NCBI GenBank assembly: GCA_937928195.1
Contig: CALEYZ010000045.1
Span: 1-38,511 of the forward strand
Reading direction: 5' to 3'
Origin: an uncultured Limnohabitans sp.
Lineage (GTDB): Bacteria > Pseudomonadota > Gammaproteobacteria > Burkholderiales > Burkholderiaceae_C
DNA: 38,511 bases
Made by a program: the position numbers and the translations under genes. This document shows, piece by piece, positions 1-7,508 of the stretch. The stretch's first letter is position 1. Each line of letters opens with the position of its first letter. Under the pieces are notes generated by a model. The model was not told the DNA's origin. It was given only the letters and a program-made list of their open reading frames with translations, and made no database searches.

Positions 1-1166
1 TGGCCAAGATGATTGCCCGCAAGGACAACGTTGTGAAGCAAAACAACGATGGCATTTTGTACTTGTTTAAAAAGAACAAAGTGTCTTTCTTCCACGGCCG
101 TGCGGCATTCAGCAAAGCCGTTGAAGGCGGTTACGAAGTCAACGTGACGGGCGCCGCCAACGAAACTTTGGTGGGCAAGAACATCATTGTGGCCACAGGG
201 TCCAATGCGCGCGCTTTGCCAGGTACACCCTTTGACGAAGTCAATGTGTTGTCCAACGACGGCGCATTGAAAGTCGGCGCTGTGCCCAAGAAATTGGTGC
301 TCATCGGTTCCGGTGTGATCGGTTTGGAAATGGGTTCTGTCTGGCGTCGTCTGGGTTCTGAAGTCACCATCCTTGAAGGCTTGCCAACCTTCTTGGGTGC
401 GGTCGATGAGCAGATCGCCAAAGAAGCCAAAAAAGCATTCGACAAGCAAGGTTTGAAAATTGAACTCGGCGTCAAAGTCGGTGAAATTCAAAACGGTAAA
501 AAAGGCGTCAAAGTGGCCTACACCAATGCCAAAGGCGAAGCCCAAAGCATTGATGCAGACAAATTGATCGTTTCAATTGGCCGAGTGCCCAACACCATCG
601 GTCTCAACACTGAAGCTGTGGGCCTCCAATTGGACGAGCGCGGCGCGATCGTGGTAGACGCTGAATGCAAAACCAACCTGCCAGGCGTTTGGGCCGTGGG
701 TGACGTCGTACGCGGCCCCATGCTGGCACACAAAGCCGAAGAAGAGGGCGTTGCGGTGGCCGAGCGCATTGCGGGTCAACATGGCCACGTGAACTTCAAC
801 ACCATTCCTTGGGTCATTTACACCAGCCCAGAAATTGCGTGGGTCGGCCGTACCGAGCAACAGCTCAAAGCCGACGGCGTGGCTTACAAAGCCGGCACCT
901 TCCCATTCTTGGCCAACGGCCGTGCCCGTGCCTTGGGTGACACCACGGGCATGGTGAAGTTCTTGGCCGATGCCAAGACGGATGAAATCTTGGGTGTTCA
1001 CATCGTCGGCCCGATGGCCAGCGAGTTGATCTCTGAGGCTGTTGTGGCCATGGAATTCCGCGCCAGTGCAGAAGACATTGCACGCATTTGCCATGCGCAC
1101 CCATCCTTGAGTGAAGCTACCAAAGAAGCTGCGCTGGCAGTGGACAAACGGACCTTGAACTTCTAA
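1..1166 (+). CDS. lpdA: Dihydrolipoyl dehydrogenase (E3), 5'-truncated by the window edge
   Basis: E3 flavoprotein of 2-oxo-acid dehydrogenase complexes; it reoxidises the dihydrolipoyl group of E2 and passes electrons through FAD to NAD+. The open frame runs in from base 3, so the N-terminal FAD-binding segment and the redox-active disulfide lie upstream of the window. Visible parts are the ATGSNARALPG segment, the NAD-binding GSGVIGLEMG loop, the second FAD motif VWAVGDV and the C-terminal dimerisation domain with the catalytic His-Glu pair in HAHPSLSEA. It ends at a strong terminator. In this order lpdA usually closes the sucA-sucB-lpdA (2-oxoglutarate dehydrogenase) operon, and zapE downstream fits that, but E1 and E2 are not in view. 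The E3 identity is clear; assignment to a particular complex is inference. Confidence 0.95.
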   Translation, partial: AKMIARKDNVVKQNNDGILYLFKKNKVSFFHGRAAFSKAVEGGYEVNVTGAANETLVGKNIIVATGSNARALPGTPFDEVNVLSNDGALKVGAVPKKLVLIGSGVIGLEMGSVWRRLGSEVTILEGLPTFLGAVDEQIAKEAKKAFDKQGLKIELGVKVGEIQNGKKGVKVAYTNAKGEAQSIDADKLIVSIGRVPNTIGLNTEAVGLQLDERGAIVVDAECKTNLPGVWAVGDVVRGPMLAHKAEEEGVAVAERIAGQHGHVNFNTIPWVIYTSPEIAWVGRTEQQLKADGVAYKAGTFPFLANGRARALGDTTGMVKFLADAKTDEILGVHIVGPMASELISEAVVAMEFRASAEDIARICHAHPSLSEATKEAALAVDKRTLNF

Positions 1167-1191
1167 GTTTTTGAAGTCTCGTTAAACTATG

Positions 1192-1216
1192 AAGCCCGGG
1201 CCAGCCCCGGGTTTTC
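1192..1216 (+). terminator. Rho-independent terminator after lpdA
   Basis: A 9-bp stem (1192-1200 with 1206-1214) has a core of CCCGGG/CCCGGG and a 5-base loop CCAGC. It runs directly into TTTTCT. It starts 25 bases after the lpdA stop codon and separates lpdA from zapE. This is the best intrinsic terminator in the window. Confidence 0.85.
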
Positions 1217-1251
1217 TCATTCCAAAGAACCTTTATTAAAAGCACTTTCAC

Positions 1252-2349
1252 ATGTCCGTTCGTTCAGCCTATGACCAAGAACTTCTGAGCAGAGGCTATC
1301 AGGCTGACCCTGCGCAACTTCGAGCGGTTGCTGCTTTGGAACGCTGCGCACAAGAATGGGCTGGCTATCAAGAAAGCATCAAAAGCCCTTTTCGGTTTTT
1401 GAAGAAAAAGCCTGAACTGCCTCGCGGTGTTTACATGTTCGGTGGGGTGGGGCGTGGCAAGAGCTTCTTGATGGACTGCTTTTACAACGCAGTGCCTGTC
1501 AAAGACAAAACCCGTTTGCATTTTCACGAATTCATGCGGGAAGTGCACCGCGAATTGGCCTTGATGCAAGGGACCGTCAATCCACTGGACGAACTCGGCC
1601 GAAGAATGGCCAAGCGCTACCAGTTGATTTGCTTTGATGAGTTTCATGTGGCCGACATTACCGATGCCATGATCTTGCATCGACTGCTGGTGTCTTTGTT
1701 TGAAAATGGTGTGAGTTTTGTCACCACTTCCAATTTCAAGCCAGACAATTTGTACCCCGATGGGTTGCACCGAGATCGTTTGTTGCCGGCCATTGCGTTG
1801 TTGAATCAGCGCATGGAAGTGCTGAATGTTGACAATGGCACAGACTATCGCAGACGCACACTTGAGATGGTGAAGCTCTATCATTGCCCATTAGGTAATT
1901 CAGCTGATGCTGAAATGACCGACGCCTTCAATCGACTGGCCAGCAGTCATGATGAAGATCCGATCTTGCACATTGAAGCGCGTGAAATCACCAGCAAACG
2001 AAGAGCAGGTGGTGTGGTGTGGTTCGACTTTAGAGCTTTGTGTGGCGGACCACGATCTCAAAATGATTATTTGGAAATCGCCACACAATTTCACACTGTC
2101 TTACTAAGCAATGTTCCCATGATGCCGCCACGCCTGGCATCAGAAGCAAGGCGTTTTACCTGGCTCATCGACGTTTTGTACGACAGGCGTGTTAAATTGA
2201 TTCTGTCGGCAGAGGTTGAGCCCGAGGCACTGTACACCGAAGGGCCTTTGGCCCATGAATTTCCCCGAACCATTTCAAGGCTGCACGAAATGCAGTCTTC
2301 CGAATTTTTGGCACTTGAACATCGAACCGTAGACACGCATCTCACATGA
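1252..2349 (+). CDS. zapE: ZapE, AFG1-family cell-division ATPase
   Basis: AFG1-like P-loop ATPase; in E. coli ZapE associates with the Z-ring and affects FtsZ assembly late in division or under stress, acting in the cytoplasm at the membrane. Walker A is GGVGRGKS at about residues 64-71, Walker B is LICFDE at 125-130, and the conserved FHEFMREVH follows Walker A. At 365 residues it has the family's usual size. The ATG at 1252 has no good Shine-Dalgarno sequence, but it lies at the family's normal N-terminus and just after the lpdA terminator. Its stop overlaps the next start in ATGA, so the following gene is probably translationally coupled. Lying behind lpdA is common in Burkholderiales. 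Confidence 0.93.
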   Translation: MSVRSAYDQELLSRGYQADPAQLRAVAALERCAQEWAGYQESIKSPFRFLKKKPELPRGVYMFGGVGRGKSFLMDCFYNAVPVKDKTRLHFHEFMREVHRELALMQGTVNPLDELGRRMAKRYQLICFDEFHVADITDAMILHRLLVSLFENGVSFVTTSNFKPDNLYPDGLHRDRLLPAIALLNQRMEVLNVDNGTDYRRRTLEMVKLYHCPLGNSADAEMTDAFNRLASSHDEDPILHIEAREITSKRRAGGVVWFDFRALCGGPRSQNDYLEIATQFHTVLLSNVPMMPPRLASEARRFTWLIDVLYDRRVKLILSAEVEPEALYTEGPLAHEFPRTISRLHEMQSSEFLALEHRTVDTHLT

Positions 2350-2705
2350 GAGTTTCTTCTTACTTGTTGCGCCAGATGTGCTTGACGGGCCTGTGCGCTG
2401 TGCAGGCTGCGTTGGCGCAAACAGAGGCCTCGTCAACTGCGGAGATGGCCGCCATGAATGAGCAGAGAGCCATCATTGAACAAGAGAAAAAACAAGTTCT
2501 CGACCAGTTCCAAACAGCGTCTAAGGCATGCTGGAAAAGGTTTGCTGTCAATGATTGCTTGGCCAATGTGCGTCGTCAAAAATACCAAGACCTAGCGCCT
2601 CTAGACCAACGTGAAATTCAACTCAATGCAAGGCAGCGAGAGCTGAAAGAGCTTGAGCGCCAGCAACGTCTCACGGACAAAGCATCTACCAAAGGCAATT
2701 CTTGA
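2346..2705 (+). CDS. Small exported coiled-coil protein with two cysteines, function unknown
   Basis: I do not recognise a function. The 119-residue product begins with a probable signal peptide (Arg at 2 and 9, hydrophobic core to residue 23, likely cut after ALA at about 24), so it should be periplasmic. There is no lipobox. The mature part is highly charged and helical (Glu/Gln/Lys/Arg-rich, about 38-60 and 85-112, coiled-coil-like) around the motif CWKRFAVNDC with cysteines at 62 and 71, which could form a disulfide. Similar small proteins next to zapE are, from memory, common in Burkholderiales. It overlaps zapE by ATGA, and its TGA overlaps the TTG start of the helicase, so the three genes form one coupled unit. 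That it is a real gene is well supported by its coupling and signal peptide. Confidence 0.8.
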   Translation: MRVSSYLLRQMCLTGLCAVQAALAQTEASSTAEMAAMNEQRAIIEQEKKQVLDQFQTASKACWKRFAVNDCLANVRRQKYQDLAPLDQREIQLNARQRELKELERQQRLTDKASTKGNS

Positions 2706-4765
2706 GTTCTTACTTTGAAACAGTGGCAAGCGCCTTCAGGCCAGAGGGTGTGCTTGCCAAGGCCAATTCACAATTTAAACCGCGGTCTGGACAGACTGAC
2801 ATGGCCATGGCAGTGGCCGAAACCATTGCAACTGGCGGTGAGCTGGTGGTTGAGGCCGGAACGGGTGTGGGCAAAACCTATGCTTACTTGGTGCCAGTGC
2901 TTTTGAGTGGGCAGCGTGCGTTGGTCTCCACAGCCACCAAGGCCTTGCAAGATCAGTTGTTTTCTCGCGATATTCCCAGGCTGATCGATGCGTTCAATTT
3001 GCCCATTCGAGTGGCTTTATTGAAAGGCCGTGGCAGTTATTTGTGCACACAGCGTTTGTCACAGGCTCGCCAAAGTCACGATGCATCGTTGCGCATTCAT
3101 GCCCATGCACTTGGCAAAATTGAAACTTGGGCGCAATCCACCCGAACAGGTGATTTGTCGGAGTTGTCCGGGCTTGATGATCGCTCCCCCGTTATTCCTT
3201 TGGTCACATCCAATCGAGACAATTGTTTGGGGTCGCCCTGTCCTCAATTTAAATCGTGTCATGTCAATTTGGCGCGCAAAGAGGCCATGGCCGCCGATGT
3301 GGTGGTCATCAATCATCATTTGTTTTTTGCCGATTTGAATGTGCGAGAAACTGGCATGGCCGAACTTTTGCCCTCCGTGCAAACGGTGGTGTTCGATGAA
3401 GCCCATCAGTTGAATGAAATTGGCATCAATTTTCTAGGCCGTCATCTCAGCACCAGTCAATTGCTCGAATTGACAAGGGATGTTTTAGGCGCTGGTGTGC
3501 AATTGGCAAGGGGTTTGGTCGATTGGAATTTGATTTGCAGTGTGCTCGAAAAGTCCACCCGCGATCTTCGTTTAACGGCGCAGCACGCTAGGGCGGGTTC
3601 TCGTTTGCGTTGGGCGGATCCAATCCCAAACGACATTGACACGGCCGAATGGCTCACCGCCTTGGCGCAGCTTGAAGTTGCCCTGAATGCAGCCCAAGCT
3701 GCGCTCGACACGGTCTCTGAAATGGCCCCCGACTTTGTTCGCTTGCATGAACGTGTCACTTTGCAATTGAAAACTTTGCATGATTTTCAAGAGCCTTGTC
3801 CCGAAGGTTCGGTGCGTTGGGTTGAAGTTGGCGCACAGATGCGCTTGGTGGAATCGCCACTTGATATTTCTCGTGCGGTTCAAACGCACATGATTCATCG
3901 CACAGAGTCCAGCCAAGTGATGGCGGATACAAAGGCTGAGGTGCAAGCGGTTCAAGCGCAACGCGCTTGGATTTTCACATCGGCGACATTGGGTGAAGAC
4001 GCGCAAATGCGTTGGTTCACCGAGCCTTGCGGCTTAAGTGACGCACGAAAATTAAGAGTGGCCAGTCCGTTTGATTACGAGTTAATGTCTGCTATTTATG
4101 TGCCACCCAGCATGCCCAAACCCAACGATGTCAATCACACACGTTCAGTGGCCAGTTGGGTTGAGAAATACGCCAGACAACTCGGCGGCCGCACCCTTGT
4201 CCTAACCACCACCCTGAATGCCATGCGCAACATCGGTGAAGCCTTGACAGCATCTCTGGGACACAGTGGCGAGCTGGAGATCCTGGTACAAGGTCAAGGC
4301 CCGAAGCGCCGTTTGATGGAACGCTTTAGAGAAGGCAGTAGTCAAGGGGGCTTAGGCTGTGTGCTGGTGGCCTCCGCGTCATTTTGGGAGGGCTTTGATG
4401 TTCCGGGTGATGCATTGCAATTGGTGGTGATCGACAAGTTGCCCTTCCCACCCCCTAATGACCCCTTGGTTGAAGCGAGGGCGCAACGTTTAGAGCTGCA
4501 AGGTCAAAGTTCGTTTTCTGATTACAGCGTGCCTGAGGCAGCCGTCGCTTTGAAACAAGGCGCAGGACGCTTGATTCGCAGCGAAACGGACACTGGCGTG
4601 TTGGTGGTATGCGACCCACGTTTAACTGGCATGGCCTATGGCAAACGATTGTTGGCGTGTTTGCCACCCATGCGCAAACTCAGCAATGAAGCTGAGTTTG
4701 GTTTGGCGCTGACTCAGCTCACCAAAATTTCCACCACGCTGTCGACTTTTGATTTGTCGAAGTAG
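2702..4765 (+). CDS. DinG/YoaA-type ATP-dependent DNA helicase (XPD family, Fe-S)
   Basis: Superfamily 2 5'-3' DNA helicase related to DinG and YoaA, which act in DNA repair and in resolving unusual DNA structures. Walker A is EAGTGVGKT at 51-59 and the DEAH box is at 232-235. Four cysteines at 115, 175, 180 and 186 sit where XPD-like enzymes hold a 4Fe-4S cluster. The C-terminal helicase half shows SASFWEGFDVPG and the arginine-finger motif QGAGRLIRS. At 687 residues it is between YoaA and DinG in length. The start is a TTG that overlaps the stop of the preceding gene in TTGA; starting there gives the N-terminus expected for the family. Its 3' end overlaps the end of bamD on the other strand by 47 bases. 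DinG versus YoaA orthology is not settled here. Confidence 0.9.
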   Translation: MSSYFETVASAFRPEGVLAKANSQFKPRSGQTDMAMAVAETIATGGELVVEAGTGVGKTYAYLVPVLLSGQRALVSTATKALQDQLFSRDIPRLIDAFNLPIRVALLKGRGSYLCTQRLSQARQSHDASLRIHAHALGKIETWAQSTRTGDLSELSGLDDRSPVIPLVTSNRDNCLGSPCPQFKSCHVNLARKEAMAADVVVINHHLFFADLNVRETGMAELLPSVQTVVFDEAHQLNEIGINFLGRHLSTSQLLELTRDVLGAGVQLARGLVDWNLICSVLEKSTRDLRLTAQHARAGSRLRWADPIPNDIDTAEWLTALAQLEVALNAAQAALDTVSEMAPDFVRLHERVTLQLKTLHDFQEPCPEGSVRWVEVGAQMRLVESPLDISRAVQTHMIHRTESSQVMADTKAEVQAVQAQRAWIFTSATLGEDAQMRWFTEPCGLSDARKLRVASPFDYELMSAIYVPPSMPKPNDVNHTRSVASWVEKYARQLGGRTLVLTTTLNAMRNIGEALTASLGHSGELEILVQGQGPKRRLMERFREGSSQGGLGCVLVASASFWEGFDVPGDALQLVVIDKLPFPPPNDPLVEARAQRLELQGQSSFSDYSVPEAAVALKQGAGRLIRSETDTGVLVVCDPRLTGMAYGKRLLACLPPMRKLSNEAEFGLALTQLTKISTTLSTFDLSK

Positions 4766-5519
4766 GTGGCGTTGGGAAGTTTTTGTCCAGTACGCGTTGG
4801 GTATCTTCTTTGAGATTTTGCATGCCCAAGGCATCGTATGACTTGATCAAAATTTCTAAGGCTTCTTTGATGGCGGGGACGCCTGGGTAGTCTGTAATGG
4901 CCAGTTGTGCACGATTGACGGCTGCCACGTAGGCGCCTTTACTGTAGTAATAACGTGCCACGTGCACTTCATAGGATGCCAGTGAGTTCACGATGTAGGT
5001 CATTCGCTGGCGTGCATCGGGACTGTACTTGGAGTCCGGGAAGCGCGTGATCAATTCTTTGAATGCCTCAAACGAATCTTTCGCCGCTTTTTGATCGCGT
5101 TCGGACAAATCTTGTTTGGTAATGAACGAAAAAAGACCCAAGTTGTCATTGAAGTTGACCAAGCCTTTCAGGTACAAGGCGTAGTCAATGGCAGGGCTGG
5201 CGGGGTGTAGCTTAAGGAAACGATCCAAAGTGGCAATGGCCTGAACTTTTTCAGTGGCGCGGTATTGTGCGTAGGCCTTTTCAATCTGGGCCTGCTGAGC
5301 CAAAGGTGTGCCTGCTGCACGGCCCTCTAATTTATCGAACAACATGGCCGCTCGATCCCATGCGCCCGCATTGACTTCATCGCGCGCCTCGCTGTAGATT
5401 TTTTCAGGAGCCCATGCGGCTGTGGGATCAGCTGGTGTGCTTGAACAACCTGATAACAGGAATGTGGCAGCAAAGCCAACAAGCGTGAGCGCAAGCACCG
5501 ATAATCTGATCTTCAACAT
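4719..5519 (-). CDS. bamD: BamD, outer-membrane assembly lipoprotein
   Basis: Essential lipoprotein of the BAM complex, anchored in the inner leaflet of the outer membrane and contacting BamA. The chosen ATG (5519) gives a 266-residue preprotein with a signal peptide ending in lipobox LSGC (Cys25). An upstream in-frame ATG at 5543 would add eight residues with no signal character. AAGG lies about nine bases upstream of the chosen start. The rest is a TPR-like helical solenoid, with FPDSKYSPDARQRM typical of BamD, and the protein ends in WWKFW. It is transcribed away from rluD, a conserved head-to-head pair in this group, from a TATAAT promoter inside the rluD start. Its last 47 bases overlap the helicase gene. 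Confidence 0.95.
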   Translation of the reverse strand: MLKIRLSVLALTLVGFAATFLLSGCSSTPADPTAAWAPEKIYSEARDEVNAGAWDRAAMLFDKLEGRAAGTPLAQQAQIEKAYAQYRATEKVQAIATLDRFLKLHPASPAIDYALYLKGLVNFNDNLGLFSFITKQDLSERDQKAAKDSFEAFKELITRFPDSKYSPDARQRMTYIVNSLASYEVHVARYYYSKGAYVAAVNRAQLAITDYPGVPAIKEALEILIKSYDALGMQNLKEDTQRVLDKNFPTPPTSTNQKSTAWWKFW

Positions 5520-5544
5520 CTGGCAACCTTGGAAATAAACCAAA

Positions 5545-6567
5545 TTGATTATATCGAGCCCCTCAGATCTAGACGAGACCGATGATCTTGTAGACGAATC
5601 CTTGGTGGACCCAGGGGAAACGGCACATCAGGTCGAGATTCGGGACATTGTGGTCAGCCCAGAGTTCCATGGTCAGCGGATCGATCGCATGCTGGTCTCG
5701 GCCGTACCCGAATTCTCCAGAAGTTACTTGCAACAATTGTTGGAGGATGGCGCGGTCACTCGAGCAGGCTTGCCCGCACTGAAATCGTCTCACAAGGTCA
5801 AGGCTGGCGAGGTCTGGACCATCGCGCTGCGAGCGACACCTCAGTCGCAAGCTTTCAAGCCAGAGCAGATGGCTTTGAACCTTGTCTACGAAGATGCGCA
5901 TTTGCGAATCATTGACAAGCCTGTGGGCATGGTGGTTCATCCCGCGCCGGGCCACTGGTCTGGCACTTTGATGAATGGATTGCTGGGTCTGGATGCCCAG
6001 TTGATGGATTTACCACGGGCAGGTATTGTTCATCGGCTTGACAAAGACACCAGCGGCTTGATGGTTGTGGCGCGTACGCGCCAAGCCATGGACGCCTTGG
6101 TTAAACAAATCGCAGCGCGTGAGGTGAAGCGCCAATATTTGGCCATCAGTGACAAGGTCTGGAGCGGCAGTCAACAAAAAACGGTGAACCTGCCGATTGG
6201 CCGAGATCCCTCGCAGCGCTTGCGAATGGCCGTGGTTGACTTGGCCAAAAATGCGGGCAAAGCTGCCACCACCCATTTCCATGTCTTGGATCAGAGTGAG
6301 CAGGGCGTTTTGGTTCGTTGCATTCTAGAGACGGGGCGCACACACCAAATTCGTGTCCATATGGCCTCGCTCAAACTCCCTTTGGTTGGTGACAGTCTTT
6401 ACGGTGGTACACCGAATGCCCTGATGCCTCGTCAGGCCTTGCATGCGGAGCAATTGGCCTTTGAGCACCCCATGACCCATGAAAAGTTGGCTTTCAAGTC
6501 GGCTTTGCCTCAAGATTTTCAGGATTTGCTGAAGGCTTGGTCGCTCAGTTACAATGAAAAAGCCTAA
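5545..6567 (+). CDS. rluD: RluD, 23S rRNA pseudouridine synthase
   Basis: Makes pseudouridines 1911, 1915 and 1917 in helix 69 of 23S rRNA. It has an N-terminal S4 RNA-binding domain (about 42-95, GQRIDRML...SRSYLQQLLEDG) followed by the RluA-type catalytic domain. The catalytic aspartate is Asp166 in HRLDKDTSG, with RTHQIRVH further on. The 340-residue length assumes the TTG at 5545, the only initiation-type codon that keeps the acidic N-terminal stretch before the S4 domain; GGA lies about 11 bases upstream. A later start such as GTG 5605 cannot be excluded. Only 25 bases separate it from bamD on the other strand. A GATAAT at 5500-5505 could be its -10 box, but I see no matching -35. Confidence 0.93.
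   Translation: MIISSPSDLDETDDLVDESLVDPGETAHQVEIRDIVVSPEFHGQRIDRMLVSAVPEFSRSYLQQLLEDGAVTRAGLPALKSSHKVKAGEVWTIALRATPQSQAFKPEQMALNLVYEDAHLRIIDKPVGMVVHPAPGHWSGTLMNGLLGLDAQLMDLPRAGIVHRLDKDTSGLMVVARTRQAMDALVKQIAAREVKRQYLAISDKVWSGSQQKTVNLPIGRDPSQRLRMAVVDLAKNAGKAATTHFHVLDQSEQGVLVRCILETGRTHQIRVHMASLKLPLVGDSLYGGTPNALMPRQALHAEQLAFEHPMTHEKLAFKSALPQDFQDLLKAWSLSYNEKA
5548..5576 (-). promoter_or_regulatory. Probable bamD promoter, embedded in the start of rluD
   Basis: Read on the minus strand there is a perfect -10 hexamer TATAAT (5553 to 5548). Seventeen bases upstream lies TCGTCT (5576 to 5571), a weak -35 match. Transcription would start near 5541, giving bamD a leader of about 22 bases. The -10 box directly abuts the proposed TTG start codon of rluD (5545-5547) on the other strand. 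Confidence 0.6.
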
Positions 6568-6623
6568 TACCAGGCCAGGGCGGTTCGTCAGAATCGCTTG
6601 AATTCTTTTGATGTCACGCACCA

Positions 6624-6690
6624 AGGAGCCTTGTGCTCCTGTTGGTTTCAAGCCAACCCCAGTGTGCGTTTCAGTTCGCGCTTTAGGCGC
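6624..6690 (+). other. Three consecutive small hairpins in the 146-base gap before scpB
   Basis: The gap 6568-6713 holds three stem-loops: AGGAGC/GCTCCT (6624-6629 with 6635-6640), GTTGGT/GCCAAC (6641-6646 with 6652-6657, one G-T pair) and GCGC/GCGC (6678-6681 with 6687-6690). None is followed by a T run, so they do not look like a simple terminator. They could end rluD transcription weakly or form a structured scpB leader. No -35/-10 pair was convincing in the gap. Confidence 0.4.
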
Positions 6691-6713
6691 ATTTATCCCG
6701 GAAGATTGACACC

Positions 6714-7508
6714 ATGAATACGGCTCAGGCCAAGCGTGTCCTTGAAACAGCGTTGCTATGCTCAACACAGCCCGTCACGGTTCGTGACATGCGCGTGTTG
6801 TTTGACGACGCTTTAGGCGCTGACACCCTTAAAGTTCTTTTGGAAGAGCTGCAACTTGACTGGGCCGAGCGTGGCCTGGAACTGGTTTCTGTGGCCACCG
6901 GCTGGCGCTTTCAAAGTCGCCCCGAACTTCGCATGTATCTCGACAGGCTCAATCCCGAGAAGCCGCCGAAGTACACGCGTGCTGTGATGGAAACCTTGGC
7001 CATCATTGCCTACAGGCAGCCTGTCACACGGGGAGACATGGAGGACATTCGTGGCGTCACGATCAACACCCAAATTTTGAAGCAATTGGAAGATCGGGGC
7101 TGGATTGAAGTGATTGGCCATCGCGAGTCGGTGGGTCGTCCCGGCTTGTACGCCACGACAAGGCATTTCCTTGACGATTTAGGCCTGTCTTCACTCGATC
7201 AGCTGCCATTGCTGGCCAGCGTGGAGGGGCAAGCGGCCGTCTTGGCCAGCCTCAACCCACCCGAAGAAGATGCCAACCAAGCTTCTTTGTCTTTGGACGA
7301 AGCTTTGGCGGTCGTTGCCGCCGACGACAGCTCAGAAGAGGCGACAGAGGCATTGACAGAAATTTCGACAGAAACTACGACAGAAACTACGACAGAAACT
7401 ACGACAGAACCATCGCCTGAGGTTACGGTCGAAAATTCTGATGTCCTCGAGTCCCTAGCTACCGAAGAACCGCCTGGTACTTCGTCTGAAAGCCCCCCCC
7501 ATGAATGA
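6714..7508 (+). CDS. scpB: ScpB, segregation and condensation protein B
   Basis: Partner of SMC and the kleisin ScpA in chromosome condensation; ScpB dimerises through winged-helix domains and binds ScpA. The family region covers residues 1 to about 180, with PPKYTRAVMETLAIIAYRQP, GVTINTQILKQLEDRGW and GRPGLYATTRHFLDDLGL. GGAAG about nine bases upstream supports the ATG at 6714. The last 85 residues are acidic, low-complexity and rich in Glu/Thr/Ser, including TETT units coded by a 12-bp tandem repeat. scpA is not adjacent, so it must be elsewhere. The end overlaps the rluB start (ATGAATGA), implying coupled translation. E. coli lacks this system and uses MukBEF. Confidence 0.92.
   Translation: MNTAQAKRVLETALLCSTQPVTVRDMRVLFDDALGADTLKVLLEELQLDWAERGLELVSVATGWRFQSRPELRMYLDRLNPEKPPKYTRAVMETLAIIAYRQPVTRGDMEDIRGVTINTQILKQLEDRGWIEVIGHRESVGRPGLYATTRHFLDDLGLSSLDQLPLLASVEGQAAVLASLNPPEEDANQASLSLDEALAVVAADDSSEEATEALTEISTETTTETTTETTTEPSPEVTVENSDVLESLATEEPPGTSSESPPHE
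7366..7410 (+). repeat. 12-bp tandem repeat in the scpB tail
   Basis: The unit CGACAGAAACTA occurs three times in a row (7366-7377, 7378-7389, 7390-7401) with a partial fourth copy to 7410. Because the unit is a multiple of three, copy-number change would only lengthen or shorten the TETT stretch of ScpB without a frameshift. Confidence 0.9.
7493..7500 (+). repeat. Poly-C tract (8 C) at the scpB end and rluB start
   Basis: Eight cytosines lie directly before the rluB ATG at 7501 and encode two of the last codons of scpB. There is no Shine-Dalgarno sequence close to this ATG, so rluB translation probably depends on ribosomes finishing scpB. A one-base slip would shift scpB past its TGA and change the coupling. 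Confidence 0.8.
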
